From Streptomyces griseofuscus (lineage in GTDB: Bacteria > Actinomycetota > Actinomycetes > Streptomycetales > Streptomycetaceae), in contig NZ_CP051006.1 in the NCBI RefSeq assembly GCF_014673495.1, positions 5,580,001-5,644,000 of the forward strand: 64,000 bases of DNA, read 5' to 3'. Under the pieces are notes generated by a model. The model worked only from the letters and a program-made list of their open reading frames with translations. It ran no database searches and had not been told where the DNA came from. The translations under genes were made by a program, and so were the position numbers. This document shows positions 10,033 through 18,805 of this stretch, one piece after another; positions within the stretch are counted from its first letter, which is position 1, and the number at the start of each line of letters is the position of its first letter.

Positions 10033-12522
10033 CTACACCCACGTCCGGGGGCGGTAACGGTTGGCCCGTTCCACCAGTTCGTTCCTCTCCTGGCCGCCGG
10101 GGGCCAGCCGGGCCAGCGTGCGGTAGGCGCGCTCCAGGCCGAAGCGCAGGCCCCGCTCGTCCAGTCCGCTGCCCAGCAGCACCCGCCCGCCAAAAGCCGT
10201 CCGGGCGGTGTTCCGGTCCCCGGAGAGTATCCAGTCCAGCGCACAGCCGAGCACTTCCGCCGACAGCACCTCGCGCCGCGCCGGGTCGAGCCCGTACGCC
10301 TGGAGCGCCTCGACCTGCCCGGCGGCGGCGGTCAGATCCTCCAGGAACGGTACGTCACCCGCGGCCGCGGTGCGCCCTCTGAGCCGGGCGCGGACGGCGG
10401 CGACCCGGGCGGCCGTGTAGTGGATGGACGACTCCGGCACCGACTCCAGTGTGCGCACCGCGCCCTGCCGGTCCCCGGCGGCGAGCCGCACCCGGGCGAG
10501 CCCGAACGCCGCGCTCACATAACTGGGATCGGTCGTCCACACCAGGTGGTAGTAGTCGGCCGCGTTGTCCAGCTGGCCCAGCACCTCGGCGCAGGCGCCG
10601 AGCGCCAGCTTGGGCGCGGCCTCGCCGGGAAAGGCGTCGTAGATCGCGTCGAAGGCGAGCGCGGCGCCCTCGAAGTCGCCGGTGACCAGCGCGGCCAGGC
10701 CCCGGTACCAGACCACCCGCCAGTCCTCGGGCCGCTCCTCGTCCAGCGCGGCCAGAGCGGTCCCCGCACCGTGGTGGTCCGCGGTCTCCAGCCGCGAGCG
10801 CACCTGCCGCAGCCGGGTCTCCACGCTCTGCGCGGGCGCCGCCGCCAGCGCCCCGAGCAGCTCACCGGGCGCGGACCCCACGAGACCCGCCAGCAGACCG
10901 GCGTTGGGGTCGCTCGGGTCGACCAGGGGCACGGGCAGCGCGAGGGCGGCGGCGGGGAAGTCGAGCGGCTTGACCAGGACGGCCGGCGCCGGGGCCGGTG
11001 CGGGGGCGGCGCTGCCGCGCTTGCGCCCCGGGATCTCCCGCGCTCCGAGCCGCGACACGTCTGCGTGCAGCCGGGGGAACAACTCCGGGTCGGTGACCCG
11101 CACTTCGGGCCCGAACAGGGTCGACAGGGCCGGCCGTGCCTGGCCGCTCTGGAGGGCCACGACCTCCCGCAGCACCCCCGTCAGCTGCTCCGCCATCTCC
11201 TGCGCGGAGCCGAAGCGGCGGGCCGGGTCGGGGTCGGTGGCGCGGACCAGGAGGCGGTAGAAGGACTCGTAGCGGCGGAAGACCTCGACGGTCTCGGGGT
11301 CCGGCAGCGAGTCGGCGTAGACGTTGGTGTAGCCCTGGAAGTCGAAGGTGAGCACGGCGAGGGTGCGGCCCACGGTGTACAGGTCGCTCGCCACCGAGGG
11401 GCCCACGTCGGCGACCTCGGGGGCCTGGTAGCCGACGGTGCCGTAGATCGCGGACTCGTCGTCGTCCATGCGGCGCACCGCGCCCATGTCGATCAGCTTG
11501 AGCTGGTCCTCGGTCTGGATGGCGTTGTCGACCTTGAAGTCGCAGTACAGCAGGTTCCGGCTGTGCAGATGGCCGAGTGCCTCCAGCGCCTCGATGCCGT
11601 ACGCGCACGCCTGCTCCACCGGCAGCGGATCGCGTCTGCCGTCAAGCGTGCGGCGGGCGTTGGCGATCTCCTTGAGGGACTTGCCGCCGACGTACTCCAT
11701 GACGATGTAGCCGTCGAGGGAGCCGGTGCGCTGGTCCAGGTGCTCCACGAAGTTGTAGATCCGCACGATGTTGGCGTGCTCGATCTCCGCGAGGAAGCGC
11801 CGCTCGGAGATCGCGGCGGCCATCGCGTCCTGGTCCCCGGTGTCCAGCAGGCCCTTGAGCACCACCCAGCGGTCCGAGACGGCACGGTCCACGGCGAGAT
11901 AGACCCAGCCAAGGCCGCCGTGCGCGAGACAGCCCGCGACCTCGTACTGGCCGTGCACGATGTCCCCGGCCTTCAGCTTGGGCACGAAGGAGTACGGGTG
12001 GCCGCACTTGGTGCAGAACCCCTCGGTACGGCCCGGCCGTTCGCCCCGGGCCCGGCCCACCGGCGCCCCGCAGTCCGAGCGGGAGCAGAACCGTTTGCGT
12101 TCGGGCACCTCGGGGTTGTCCAGGACCATGGTGTGCGGGTCGGGCCGCGGCACCTGCGGCACATCCACCAGGCCCGCGCCCAGCCGGCCGCGCCCCGAGG
12201 ATCCCGAGGACGAGCCGGAGCTGCGCACCGACACCGAGCGGGCGGTGGCGGCGCCGCCGGACAGGGACCGCGACAGGCGCCCCGACACCGAGCGCCGCGA
12301 CCTGGACGACTGCGAGGACGTGCGCGCGCTGCGGGCACTGCCAAAACCCCGGCTCCCGGCGGCGCCCCGGGTGACCCCGGTGGGCGGCGAGCCGACCATC
12401 CCGGTCGCCGACACCACCGGCGCCAGACCGCAGGTGTCGCAGTACAGCTCGCCGCCGCCGACGTCCTCGTACGACCCCTCGCAGCCCGGCCGCTGACAGG
12501 CCCGCCCGGCCCCGCTCATCAC
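10033..12522 (-). CDS. pknG: PknG-type serine/threonine protein kinase with zinc ribbons and TPR domain
   Basis: 829 residues, cytoplasmic. A first zinc ribbon (Cys8, 13, 27, 30) and a Ser/Arg-rich linker precede the rubredoxin-like ribbon characteristic of PknG (CSRSDC at 145-150 and CTKC at 169-172). The kinase domain runs from about 190 to 455, with Lys222 for ATP, YCDFKVDN (catalytic Asp327) in the loop and DMG at 344-346 in place of DFG, all PknG-like. TPR-type helices fill residues 590-829. In mycobacteria PknG phosphorylates the FHA protein GarA and adjusts 2-oxoglutarate and glutamate metabolism in response to GlnH-GlnX. Its start overlaps the upstream gene's stop by four bases. Confidence 0.92.
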   Translation of the reverse strand: MMSGAGRACQRPGCEGSYEDVGGGELYCDTCGLAPVVSATGMVGSPPTGVTRGAAGSRGFGSARSARTSSQSSRSRRSVSGRLSRSLSGGAATARSVSVRSSGSSSGSSGRGRLGAGLVDVPQVPRPDPHTMVLDNPEVPERKRFCSRSDCGAPVGRARGERPGRTEGFCTKCGHPYSFVPKLKAGDIVHGQYEVAGCLAHGGLGWVYLAVDRAVSDRWVVLKGLLDTGDQDAMAAAISERRFLAEIEHANIVRIYNFVEHLDQRTGSLDGYIVMEYVGGKSLKEIANARRTLDGRRDPLPVEQACAYGIEALEALGHLHSRNLLYCDFKVDNAIQTEDQLKLIDMGAVRRMDDDESAIYGTVGYQAPEVADVGPSVASDLYTVGRTLAVLTFDFQGYTNVYADSLPDPETVEVFRRYESFYRLLVRATDPDPARRFGSAQEMAEQLTGVLREVVALQSGQARPALSTLFGPEVRVTDPELFPRLHADVSRLGAREIPGRKRGSAAPAPAPAPAVLVKPLDFPAAALALPVPLVDPSDPNAGLLAGLVGSAPGELLGALAAAPAQSVETRLRQVRSRLETADHHGAGTALAALDEERPEDWRVVWYRGLAALVTGDFEGAALAFDAIYDAFPGEAAPKLALGACAEVLGQLDNAADYYHLVWTTDPSYVSAAFGLARVRLAAGDRQGAVRTLESVPESSIHYTAARVAAVRARLRGRTAAAGDVPFLEDLTAAAGQVEALQAYGLDPARREVLSAEVLGCALDWILSGDRNTARTAFGGRVLLGSGLDERGLRFGLERAYRTLARLAPGGQERNELVERANRYRPRTWV

Positions 12523-13790
12523 TGGTCCCCCTTACGGTCCTCGGGCGCGCCGTCCAGCAGTTCGGCCGCCGCCCGCTGATAGCGCCGCACCGCGCCCTCG
12601 GCCACCCGCAGATCGCAGGGCGCGCTCCACAGCATCCGCCGGGCGGCGTCGTACCGCTCCACCAGGAACGGGTCCTCGGCCAGGCCGTGCCGGGCGACCT
12701 TCGCCTTGTAGGCGTCGAGCCGGCCGCGCAGTTCGGCGCGGACCGCGAGCGGCGCGGTGACCGCGGTCAACTGCTCGCGGGCACGCAGCAGTTCGTCCTC
12801 GGCCCGCTGTTCGAGGGACTCCAGCAGCGGGGACAGCCGGTGCCACTGGGCGCCCCGCCGGTACTCGGCCGCCGTCGCCAGCTGCTCCTGGAGCACGGTC
12901 GGCGGGCCGCTGACCACCGGCACCTCGGTGGCGGCGATCTTCGCCAGCACCTCGCCGCGCGCCGTGCGGGCCTCGGCGAGGGTGCGGTCCGCACGCGAGA
13001 GGACGTCCCGGAGCCGGATCAGCCGGGCCTCCGCGTCCTGGCGCACGGTCAGCACCGCGTCGATCTCCCGGCGCACGTCCTCCAGGGCGCGCGCCTCGCG
13101 GTCGTACACCGTGGTGTCCGGGCGGCCGCCGCCGGGCGCCGAACTGCCCCGGGCGGGCACCCAGAAGGCGAGCGGGTCGCGGATCACGTCCTCGCGCAGC
13201 CGGGTCAGGGTGCGGGTGATCCGCTCCAGGTCGTCCCCGGCCGGGTGCTCGCCGGGGCGCACGCCGACGGAGTGCGCGAGCTGCCGGGTGCGCTGGAGCT
13301 CGGCGGCGAGCAGATCGATCCGCGCGGGCAGCGCCGACCAGACCGCGTCGGCGGTGACGACCAGGTCCAGGCTGCTCGCGTACATCTCGTTCATCCGGTC
13401 CACGAGCTCGGCCAGCGAGAAGCTCTCGCTGAGCCGGCCGGTTTCGGGCGCGGCGACCGCGACGGAGGTGCCGCGCAGCAGCTCGGTCAGCTCGGCCAGG
13501 TCCTCCCGGCTGGACCAGCGGCGCCGGGCGCGGATCTCGCGGGCGCCGCGCAGCGCGGCCGTATAGGCGTCGAAGTACGACCACAGCAGGGTGATCCGGT
13601 CCTCCGTGGCCTGCCAGCGCTCCTGGGTGACGCCGGACAGTTCGGCGCCCTCCAGGAGTCTGCGGCCCGCGTGGTCCTGGAGGGCGAGCAGCGAGGTCTC
13701 GATGGCCTCGTGCTCCTGGCCGAGCCGCGCCAGCGCACGGTCCACCTCGTCCCGGTCCATCACCGGCCCGGCGGGGTCCGTGACGCCCAT
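12519..13790 (-). CDS. Coiled-coil protein of the GlnX-GlnH-PknG operon
   Basis: 423 residues, almost wholly helical and highly charged, without signal peptide or membrane helix. Long heptad-like stretches (for example around residues 180-290 and 300-370) indicate coiled coil. I recognise no enzyme motif. It is translationally coupled to the kinase gene (four-base overlap) and follows glnH by 41 bases, so it is an integral member of the operon. It could link membrane-bound GlnX to the kinase, but that is inference from position only. Confidence 0.8.
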   Translation of the reverse strand: MGVTDPAGPVMDRDEVDRALARLGQEHEAIETSLLALQDHAGRRLLEGAELSGVTQERWQATEDRITLLWSYFDAYTAALRGAREIRARRRWSSREDLAELTELLRGTSVAVAAPETGRLSESFSLAELVDRMNEMYASSLDLVVTADAVWSALPARIDLLAAELQRTRQLAHSVGVRPGEHPAGDDLERITRTLTRLREDVIRDPLAFWVPARGSSAPGGGRPDTTVYDREARALEDVRREIDAVLTVRQDAEARLIRLRDVLSRADRTLAEARTARGEVLAKIAATEVPVVSGPPTVLQEQLATAAEYRRGAQWHRLSPLLESLEQRAEDELLRAREQLTAVTAPLAVRAELRGRLDAYKAKVARHGLAEDPFLVERYDAARRMLWSAPCDLRVAEGAVRRYQRAAAELLDGAPEDRKGDQ

Positions 13791-13831
13791 CGATCACCTC
13801 TCGCTTGCTGTGTGTTCCGGTCGGCCGTGGT

Positions 13832-14878
13832 TCAACTGGTGCGCAGATACCGCGGTGCGGGCGGCTTGGACGCCGAGGAGTCCTTTCCCAGTGTGGCCGA
13901 CAGCCATGTGTCGTACGACGCCTGCCAGCCACTGGCGCGGTAGGCGACCAGGACCCGGTTGACCCGGCGCACCAGATCGGAGGCGTCCTTCTTCATCGCC
14001 ACTCCGTAGTACTCGGTCGTGAAGGGCGCGCCCTTGAGCTCCACGGCCGGATCCTGTGCGGCCTGGCTCGCGGCGAGGGCGCCGTCGGTGACCACCGCGT
14101 CCACCTCGCCGAGCTGGAGCCGCACCAGGCAGTCCAGCTGGTTGGGCACGGTGGTGGAGATGTCGGTGGAGGCGGGCAGCGTCCCGGCCTTCTTGTCCGC
14201 GTCCAGCTTCGCGTACCCGGTCGAACCGGCGGCCGTGCACACCCTCTTGTGCGCCAGCGTGTCGTTGTACCCGGTGATCGTCGACGACTTGGGCGCGAGG
14301 ACCTGCTGGCCGGTCTTGAAGTACGGCGCCGAGAACGCGACTTGCCCGAGCCGCTCGCAGGTGATCGTCATCGTACGGACGACCATGTCCACCCGGCCGT
14401 CCTGGATCGCCGGGATGCGCTGGTTGGTCGGTATCGCCTTGAACTGGACCGCGTCCGGGTCGCCGAGGATGTCCTGGGCGATCCGGTGCACCAGGTCGAT
14501 GTCGAAGCCCTCCAGCTGGGCGCCCTCGGTGTTGGGGTTGCGATAGCCCCAGCGGTAGCTGTTCTGGTCGACGCCGACGATCAGCTTGCGCCGGGCGCCC
14601 TCGCGGGCCTTGATGGCGTCGATGGTCGCCCCGTCCGCGCCGGACGGGGCGAGGGTCTGCTTCTGCGCCTCGGAGTCCTGGCAGGACCCGGCGCGCACCT
14701 GGCTGCCCTCGGCGAGCTGCTGCCCGGCCCGGTCCGGGGCGGCGTGGTGGTGGTGCGCGATCTGTGTGCACGGCAGCAGCAGGACGAAGGCCAGCGCCAG
14801 GGCGCACAGGACCGCCATCGTGCCGACCCCGCCCCAGCCGCGCAGCCGGCTCGCGTCCATCGCCCCGCCCCTTCTCAC
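13832..14878 (-). CDS. glnH: GlnH-like glutamate/aspartate-binding protein
   Basis: 348 residues with an N-terminal hydrophobic segment (about residues 18-36) ending in LLPC, a weak lipobox, then a family 3 solute-binding domain (VGVDQNSYRWGY, LEGFDIDLVHRIA, GRVDMVVRTMTITCER, LQLGEVDAVVTD). It should sit outside the membrane and bind an acidic amino acid or glutamine. There are no ABC permease or ATPase genes beside it; in mycobacteria the equivalent GlnH works as the sensing subunit of GlnX, not in import. GTG 14878 overlaps the glnX stop (GTGA) and has GGAG upstream; ATG 14860 is an alternative with its own ribosome binding site. Confidence 0.88.
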   Translation of the reverse strand: MRRGGAMDASRLRGWGGVGTMAVLCALALAFVLLLPCTQIAHHHHAAPDRAGQQLAEGSQVRAGSCQDSEAQKQTLAPSGADGATIDAIKAREGARRKLIVGVDQNSYRWGYRNPNTEGAQLEGFDIDLVHRIAQDILGDPDAVQFKAIPTNQRIPAIQDGRVDMVVRTMTITCERLGQVAFSAPYFKTGQQVLAPKSSTITGYNDTLAHKRVCTAAGSTGYAKLDADKKAGTLPASTDISTTVPNQLDCLVRLQLGEVDAVVTDGALAASQAAQDPAVELKGAPFTTEYYGVAMKKDASDLVRRVNRVLVAYRASGWQASYDTWLSATLGKDSSASKPPAPRYLRTS

Positions 14879-16344
14879 CGGTACTCCGAAAGCCTGCGGC
14901 CGATCCCGGCGAGGGCGCCCGCCGCGCCGAGCACCGCGAGGGCGGCGGCGCCGACGGGCAGCCCGGTCATGGCGTCCCGCCCGCTCGTGGCGGCCCGCTG
15001 GAACTCGGCCTGCTCATGACCTATCGCGCGGGCGAGGTCGCTGTCGACACCGTCGAAGCATTCGCCGGTGGTGCCCTTGGCGCCGATCACCTTGTCCAGC
15101 GCCTGCTGGTAGTCGCCGTTCTCGTCCTCGGCGCGGGCCGCGCTGTGGCGCTGCTTCCACAGCGCGGTGCCGGCCTCGGCGGACTTCACGGGCGCGGTGC
15201 CGCCGGAGTCGTCGGCGAGCCGCTCCGCCCGGGCGAGGCCCTTGCCGAGCACGGTCATGTCCTTGTCGAAGTCGTAGTAGTACGTGTCGTACTGCTCGCC
15301 GCCGACCGTGACGGTCTCGGCGCCGCGCGCCACCAGGCTCAGATTCTCGTTGCCCCGCGCCTTCAGGGAGGCGATGCGGGCGTCGTGCAGGACGGTCAGG
15401 GAGCGGATGCCGTGGTCGTAGGAGCCGGTCAGCTCGGAGCGCGCGACGGTGTGTCCCACGGTGAGCCACAGCAGGGCGACGGCGGTGGCGCAGCCGGCGC
15501 CGACCAGGCCGTGGTTGAGGACGCGGTTGGTGCGCAGGTAGTCCCGGCGCTGGGCCCAGCCGAGCCCGGCCAGGGTGAGCACACCGAGCGCGATGGCCGC
15601 CCAGGGGTACGGCGTCGCGTCCCCGTAGTCGGCGTCCAGGCGCGCGTTCTCCTTGGTGTAGAGGTCCTCCGCGGCCGGGAGCATCTCCGACTGCATCTTC
15701 TCGTTCGCGTACCGCAGATACGCGCCGCCGACCGGGTAGCCCTGGCGGTTGTAGGTGCGGGCCCGCTCGATGAGGCCCTTGTACTCGGGCAGCAGCCGGT
15801 TCAGCCGGGCGATGGTGGCCTCGGAGGCGGATCCCGGCTCCGCGTTGGCGGCGGCCGTGACCAGGCCGGAGGCGGCCGCGCTGATGTCCTTCTCGTACCG
15901 GTCGCGGGTCGACGCGGGTTCCTGGCCGCCCGCCAGGAAGCCGCTGGAGGCGGCGGTGTTGGCGTCCGCCAGCGAGCGGTAGATGTCGGCGGCGCCGGAG
16001 CTGAGCGGCTGGCTGCGGTGCAGCACATCGTCCGCGGCGGCCGCGCGCTCGCTGCTCTGCCAGGCGGTGACCGCGCCGAACGTCACGACCAGCAGGGCGA
16101 GTACGGCACCGATGAGGCGCAGCCGGCCCGGCTCGGTGGTCGCCGCGGCCCGCAGCTTCTCGGCGCCCTCGGCGAAGGCGGTCCGCCGGGGGCGCGGCGC
16201 CCGGGGCGGCTGCGGCGCGTGGGACGGGTGCGGTGCGTGGCCCGGCGCCGGAGCGGGCCGGCCGGGCTGGGCGGGGATGCCGGGGGCGGCGGGCACGGCG
16301 GAGCCCGCGATGGGTGGTGCTGCGCTCTGCGGCGGGTGTGTCAC
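14875..16344 (-). CDS. glnX: GlnX-type four-helix transmembrane sensor
   Basis: 489 residues. A proline-rich cytoplasmic N-terminus is followed by helix 1 (about 71-92), a roughly 150-residue extracellular domain, two closely spaced helices (about 247-266 and 279-300), a second extracellular domain of about 150 residues and a final helix near the C-terminus. This 4-TM layout with two external loops matches GlnX of mycobacteria, which receives the GlnH signal and passes it to PknG. I chose GTG 16344 because GGGGGAGG precedes it; 21 upstream codons of the same frame look non-coding. It is the first gene of the seven-gene operon. Confidence 0.88.
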   Translation of the reverse strand: MTHPPQSAAPPIAGSAVPAAPGIPAQPGRPAPAPGHAPHPSHAPQPPRAPRPRRTAFAEGAEKLRAAATTEPGRLRLIGAVLALLVVTFGAVTAWQSSERAAAADDVLHRSQPLSSGAADIYRSLADANTAASSGFLAGGQEPASTRDRYEKDISAAASGLVTAAANAEPGSASEATIARLNRLLPEYKGLIERARTYNRQGYPVGGAYLRYANEKMQSEMLPAAEDLYTKENARLDADYGDATPYPWAAIALGVLTLAGLGWAQRRDYLRTNRVLNHGLVGAGCATAVALLWLTVGHTVARSELTGSYDHGIRSLTVLHDARIASLKARGNENLSLVARGAETVTVGGEQYDTYYYDFDKDMTVLGKGLARAERLADDSGGTAPVKSAEAGTALWKQRHSAARAEDENGDYQQALDKVIGAKGTTGECFDGVDSDLARAIGHEQAEFQRAATSGRDAMTGLPVGAAALAVLGAAGALAGIGRRLSEYR

Positions 16345-16488
16345 TCGACCTCCCCCATGGTCATCCGTACGCAGCCAAGTATCGCCGCACGGACCGACAT
16401 TCCGCACCGGCCTTCACTGGATCTTGCGCGGATCCCAGTGTGCGCTGCCCCTATACACGCCGGGAGCAGGTGTTCGGTTCCTCGGGCC

Positions 16489-16522
16489 GGGGCGTGGCCC
16501 ATGCCCTGACCTGCCCCGAGGA
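16489..16522 (-). terminator. Hairpin downstream of csnK
   Basis: TCCTCGGG and CCCGAGGA form a perfect eight-pair stem around an 18-base loop, beginning 34 bases after the csnK stop. It is the likely end of the csn operon; the remaining bases up to glnX at 16344 should hold the glnX promoter, but I see no convincing boxes. Confidence 0.45.
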
Positions 16523-16555
16523 AACCGTTTCTCCACAGGGGCGTTCAGGGCGGAT

Positions 16556-17542
16556 TCACGGCGCTTCCCAGTACCTCCGCGCCCGCTCCTGCGCCCCCGC
16601 CGCCGCCCCGAGCCGGTCCAGTCCGAGGAGGACGGCGCCGAGCACCGGACGCGCGTTGACGACATGCACGGCGGCCTTGGGGGCGCGGGCCGCGAGCCGG
16701 GCGCGGATGCCGTCGTCCAGCCGGTCGTGCCCGGCCGTCAGCACGCTCCCGCCGAGCAGCACCGGCACCTGTTCGTCCAGCAGCTCAAGGCGGGTCAGCG
16801 CGACCGTGGCCAGCACCGTCACCTCGTCCGCGAGCCGGTCCACGATCGCCCGCGCCACCGGGTCGCCGCCGTCCGCCGTGGCGAACAGCACCGGGGCCAG
16901 CTCGCCCCGCCGCTCCGGCGCCAGATGCTCCAGGTGCAGCGCCTCGATCAGCGCGTACATGGAGGACAGCCCGAAGTGGGCGGGCAGGGTGCGCGCGAGC
17001 GCCGTCGCCTCGCCCCGGCCGTCCTCGGCCCGCGCCGCGAACCACAGCGCCTCCTCCGCGAGGCCCCAGCCGCCGCCCCAGTCGCCGGAGATCCGGCCGA
17101 TCGCCGGGAAGCGCGCGGTACGGCCGTCGGGCCGCATCCCCACGCAGTTGATGCCCGCCCCGCAGACCACCGCCACGCCCCGGGGCTCGGCGACGCCCGC
17201 GCGCAGGATCGCGAAGGTGTCGTTGCGCACCTCCACCGCCCCGCCCCATCCGCGCTCGTGCAGCGCGGCCGCCAACTGCTCCTCCTCCACCGGCAGATCG
17301 GCGTTGGCCAGGCACGCGGAGACACGGGTGGCACGGTCCAGGCCCGCGTCCGCCAGCGCGCGGCGCACCGGCTCGGCGAGCGCGTCGAAGGCCGCCGCGA
17401 CGCCGACCGCGGGCGGCCGGAAGCCCCCGCCGCGCGCCGTGGCCAGCACCTCGCCCGCGGCACTGACCACGGCCACGTCGGTCTTGCTGTTGCCCGCGTC
17501 GATGGCGAGCACGCTCGCGGTGTCGGTCGAGGTCAGGCCCAC
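16556..17542 (-). CDS. csnK: N-acetylglucosamine/glucosamine kinase-like BadF/BadG-type ATPase
   Basis: 328 residues of the BadF/BadG/BcrA ATPase superfamily. The phosphate-1 loop AIDAGNSKTDVAV is near the N-terminus, followed by VCGAGINCVG, GDWGGGWGLAEEALW and the adenosine-side LLGGSVL. The family includes N-acetylglucosamine kinases, and its place after a sugar importer and a GH4 glycosidase indicates phosphorylation of the liberated amino sugar in the cytoplasm. The GTG at 17542 overlaps the csnH stop and has GGGAG eight bases upstream; much longer frames continuing through csnH are spurious. Corresponds to csnK of the S. coelicolor csnR-K operon as I recall it. Confidence 0.83.
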   Translation of the reverse strand: MGLTSTDTASVLAIDAGNSKTDVAVVSAAGEVLATARGGGFRPPAVGVAAAFDALAEPVRRALADAGLDRATRVSACLANADLPVEEEQLAAALHERGWGGAVEVRNDTFAILRAGVAEPRGVAVVCGAGINCVGMRPDGRTARFPAIGRISGDWGGGWGLAEEALWFAARAEDGRGEATALARTLPAHFGLSSMYALIEALHLEHLAPERRGELAPVLFATADGGDPVARAIVDRLADEVTVLATVALTRLELLDEQVPVLLGGSVLTAGHDRLDDGIRARLAARAPKAAVHVVNARPVLGAVLLGLDRLGAAAGAQERARRYWEAP

Positions 17543-18798
17543 GCGAGATGCTCCCGGTTGTGTGCGATCAGTCTGTCGGTCAGGGTCTCGGCGTACTCGT
17601 ACTGGCCGATCAGCGGGTGCGCGAGCAGGGCGCGGAAGACCCGGTCCCGGCCACCGCGCAGCGCCGCCTCCAGGGCCAGCTCCTCGTACGCCGTCACGTT
17701 GGCGATCAGGCCCGCGTACAGCGGGTCCACCTCCGGCACCGGCAGCGGCGCGGGACCGGTCGGGCCGACCGCGGCCTGCACCTCGATCACCGCGTCGTCG
17801 GCGAGGAACGGCAGCGTGCCCTTGTTCAGCGTGTTCACCACCTGGTACGGGCTGCCCTCGCCGCGCAGCAGCGCCGCCGCCAGGTCCACCGCGGCCTCCG
17901 AGTAGTAGGCCCCGCCTCGCTCGGCGAGCAGCGCCGGCTTCTCGTCCAGGGCCGGATCGCCGTACATCTCCAGCAACTCCCGCTCCATCCGCGCCACTTC
18001 CTCGGCCCGCGAGGGCTTGGTGCGCAGCTCCCGTACGACCTCGTCGTGGGCGTAGAAGTAGCGCAGGTAGTACGAGGGGACGACACCGAGGCGGTCGAGG
18101 AGGGCGCGCGGCAGCCGCAGGTCGTCGGCGATGGCGTCGCCGTGCTCGGCGAGCAGCTTGGGCAGCACGTTCTCGCCCTCGGGCCCGCCGAGCCGTACGG
18201 CGGTCTCCCAGGTGAGGTGGTTGAGGCCCACGTGCGCGAGGTGCACGTCCTGCGGGGTCACTCCGAGGCGGTCGGCGAACTTGCGCTGGAGGCCGATCGC
18301 CACATTGCACAGCCCGACCGCGCGGTGCCCGGCGTGCAGCAGGGCGCGGGTGACGATGCCGACCGGGTTGGTGAAGTCGATGATCCAGGCGCGCGGATTG
18401 CCGCGCCGGACCCGCTCGGCGATGTCCAGCACGACCGGTACGGTGCGCAGCGCCTTGGCGAGGCCGCCCGCGCCGGTGGTCTCCTGGCCGACGCAGCCGC
18501 ACTCCAGCGGCCAGGTCTCGTCCTGCCGCCGGGCCGCCTGGCCGCCGACGCGCAGCTGGAGCAGCACCGCGTCGGCGCCGTCGATGCCCGCGTCCAGGTC
18601 GGCGGTGGTCACGATCCGGCCGCCGTGCCCCTGCCTGGCGAAGATCCGCCGGGCCAACCCGCCCACCAGCTCCAGGCGTTCGGCGTCCGGGTCCACCAGG
18701 ACCAGTTCCTCGACGGGCAGGATGTCCCTGAGCCGGGCGAAGCCGTCGACGAGTTCGGGGGTGTAGGTCGAGCCGCCGCCGACCACGGTGAGTTTCAT
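17533..18798 (-). CDS. csnH: GH4-family 6-phospho-beta-glucosidase-type glycosidase
   Basis: 421 residues. Glycoside hydrolase family 4 features are clear: the NAD-binding start VVGGGSTYTPEL, DFTNPVGIVTRAL and the metal-binding LCN segment, HVGLNHLTW, and the catalytic tyrosine region GGAYYSEAAVD. GH4 enzymes use NAD and a divalent metal in a redox elimination mechanism. Most known members act on 6-phosphosugars, but the kinase encoded next may act after cleavage, so the true substrate could be unphosphorylated glucosamine oligosaccharides. It lies seven bases after csnG. Confidence 0.88.
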   Translation of the reverse strand: MKLTVVGGGSTYTPELVDGFARLRDILPVEELVLVDPDAERLELVGGLARRIFARQGHGGRIVTTADLDAGIDGADAVLLQLRVGGQAARRQDETWPLECGCVGQETTGAGGLAKALRTVPVVLDIAERVRRGNPRAWIIDFTNPVGIVTRALLHAGHRAVGLCNVAIGLQRKFADRLGVTPQDVHLAHVGLNHLTWETAVRLGGPEGENVLPKLLAEHGDAIADDLRLPRALLDRLGVVPSYYLRYFYAHDEVVRELRTKPSRAEEVARMERELLEMYGDPALDEKPALLAERGGAYYSEAAVDLAAALLRGEGSPYQVVNTLNKGTLPFLADDAVIEVQAAVGPTGPAPLPVPEVDPLYAGLIANVTAYEELALEAALRGGRDRVFRALLAHPLIGQYEYAETLTDRLIAHNREHLAWA

Positions 18799-18805
18799 AC
18801 AGAGA

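Noticed and set aside
8368-12579. Very long plus-strand open frame (about 1400 codons) opposite the kinase and phosphatase genes
   Set aside because: It mirrors the minus-strand genes in the high-GC shadow frame, has no domain, and is dominated by Arg, Gly, Val and Ala; the opposite strand encodes well-conserved proteins.
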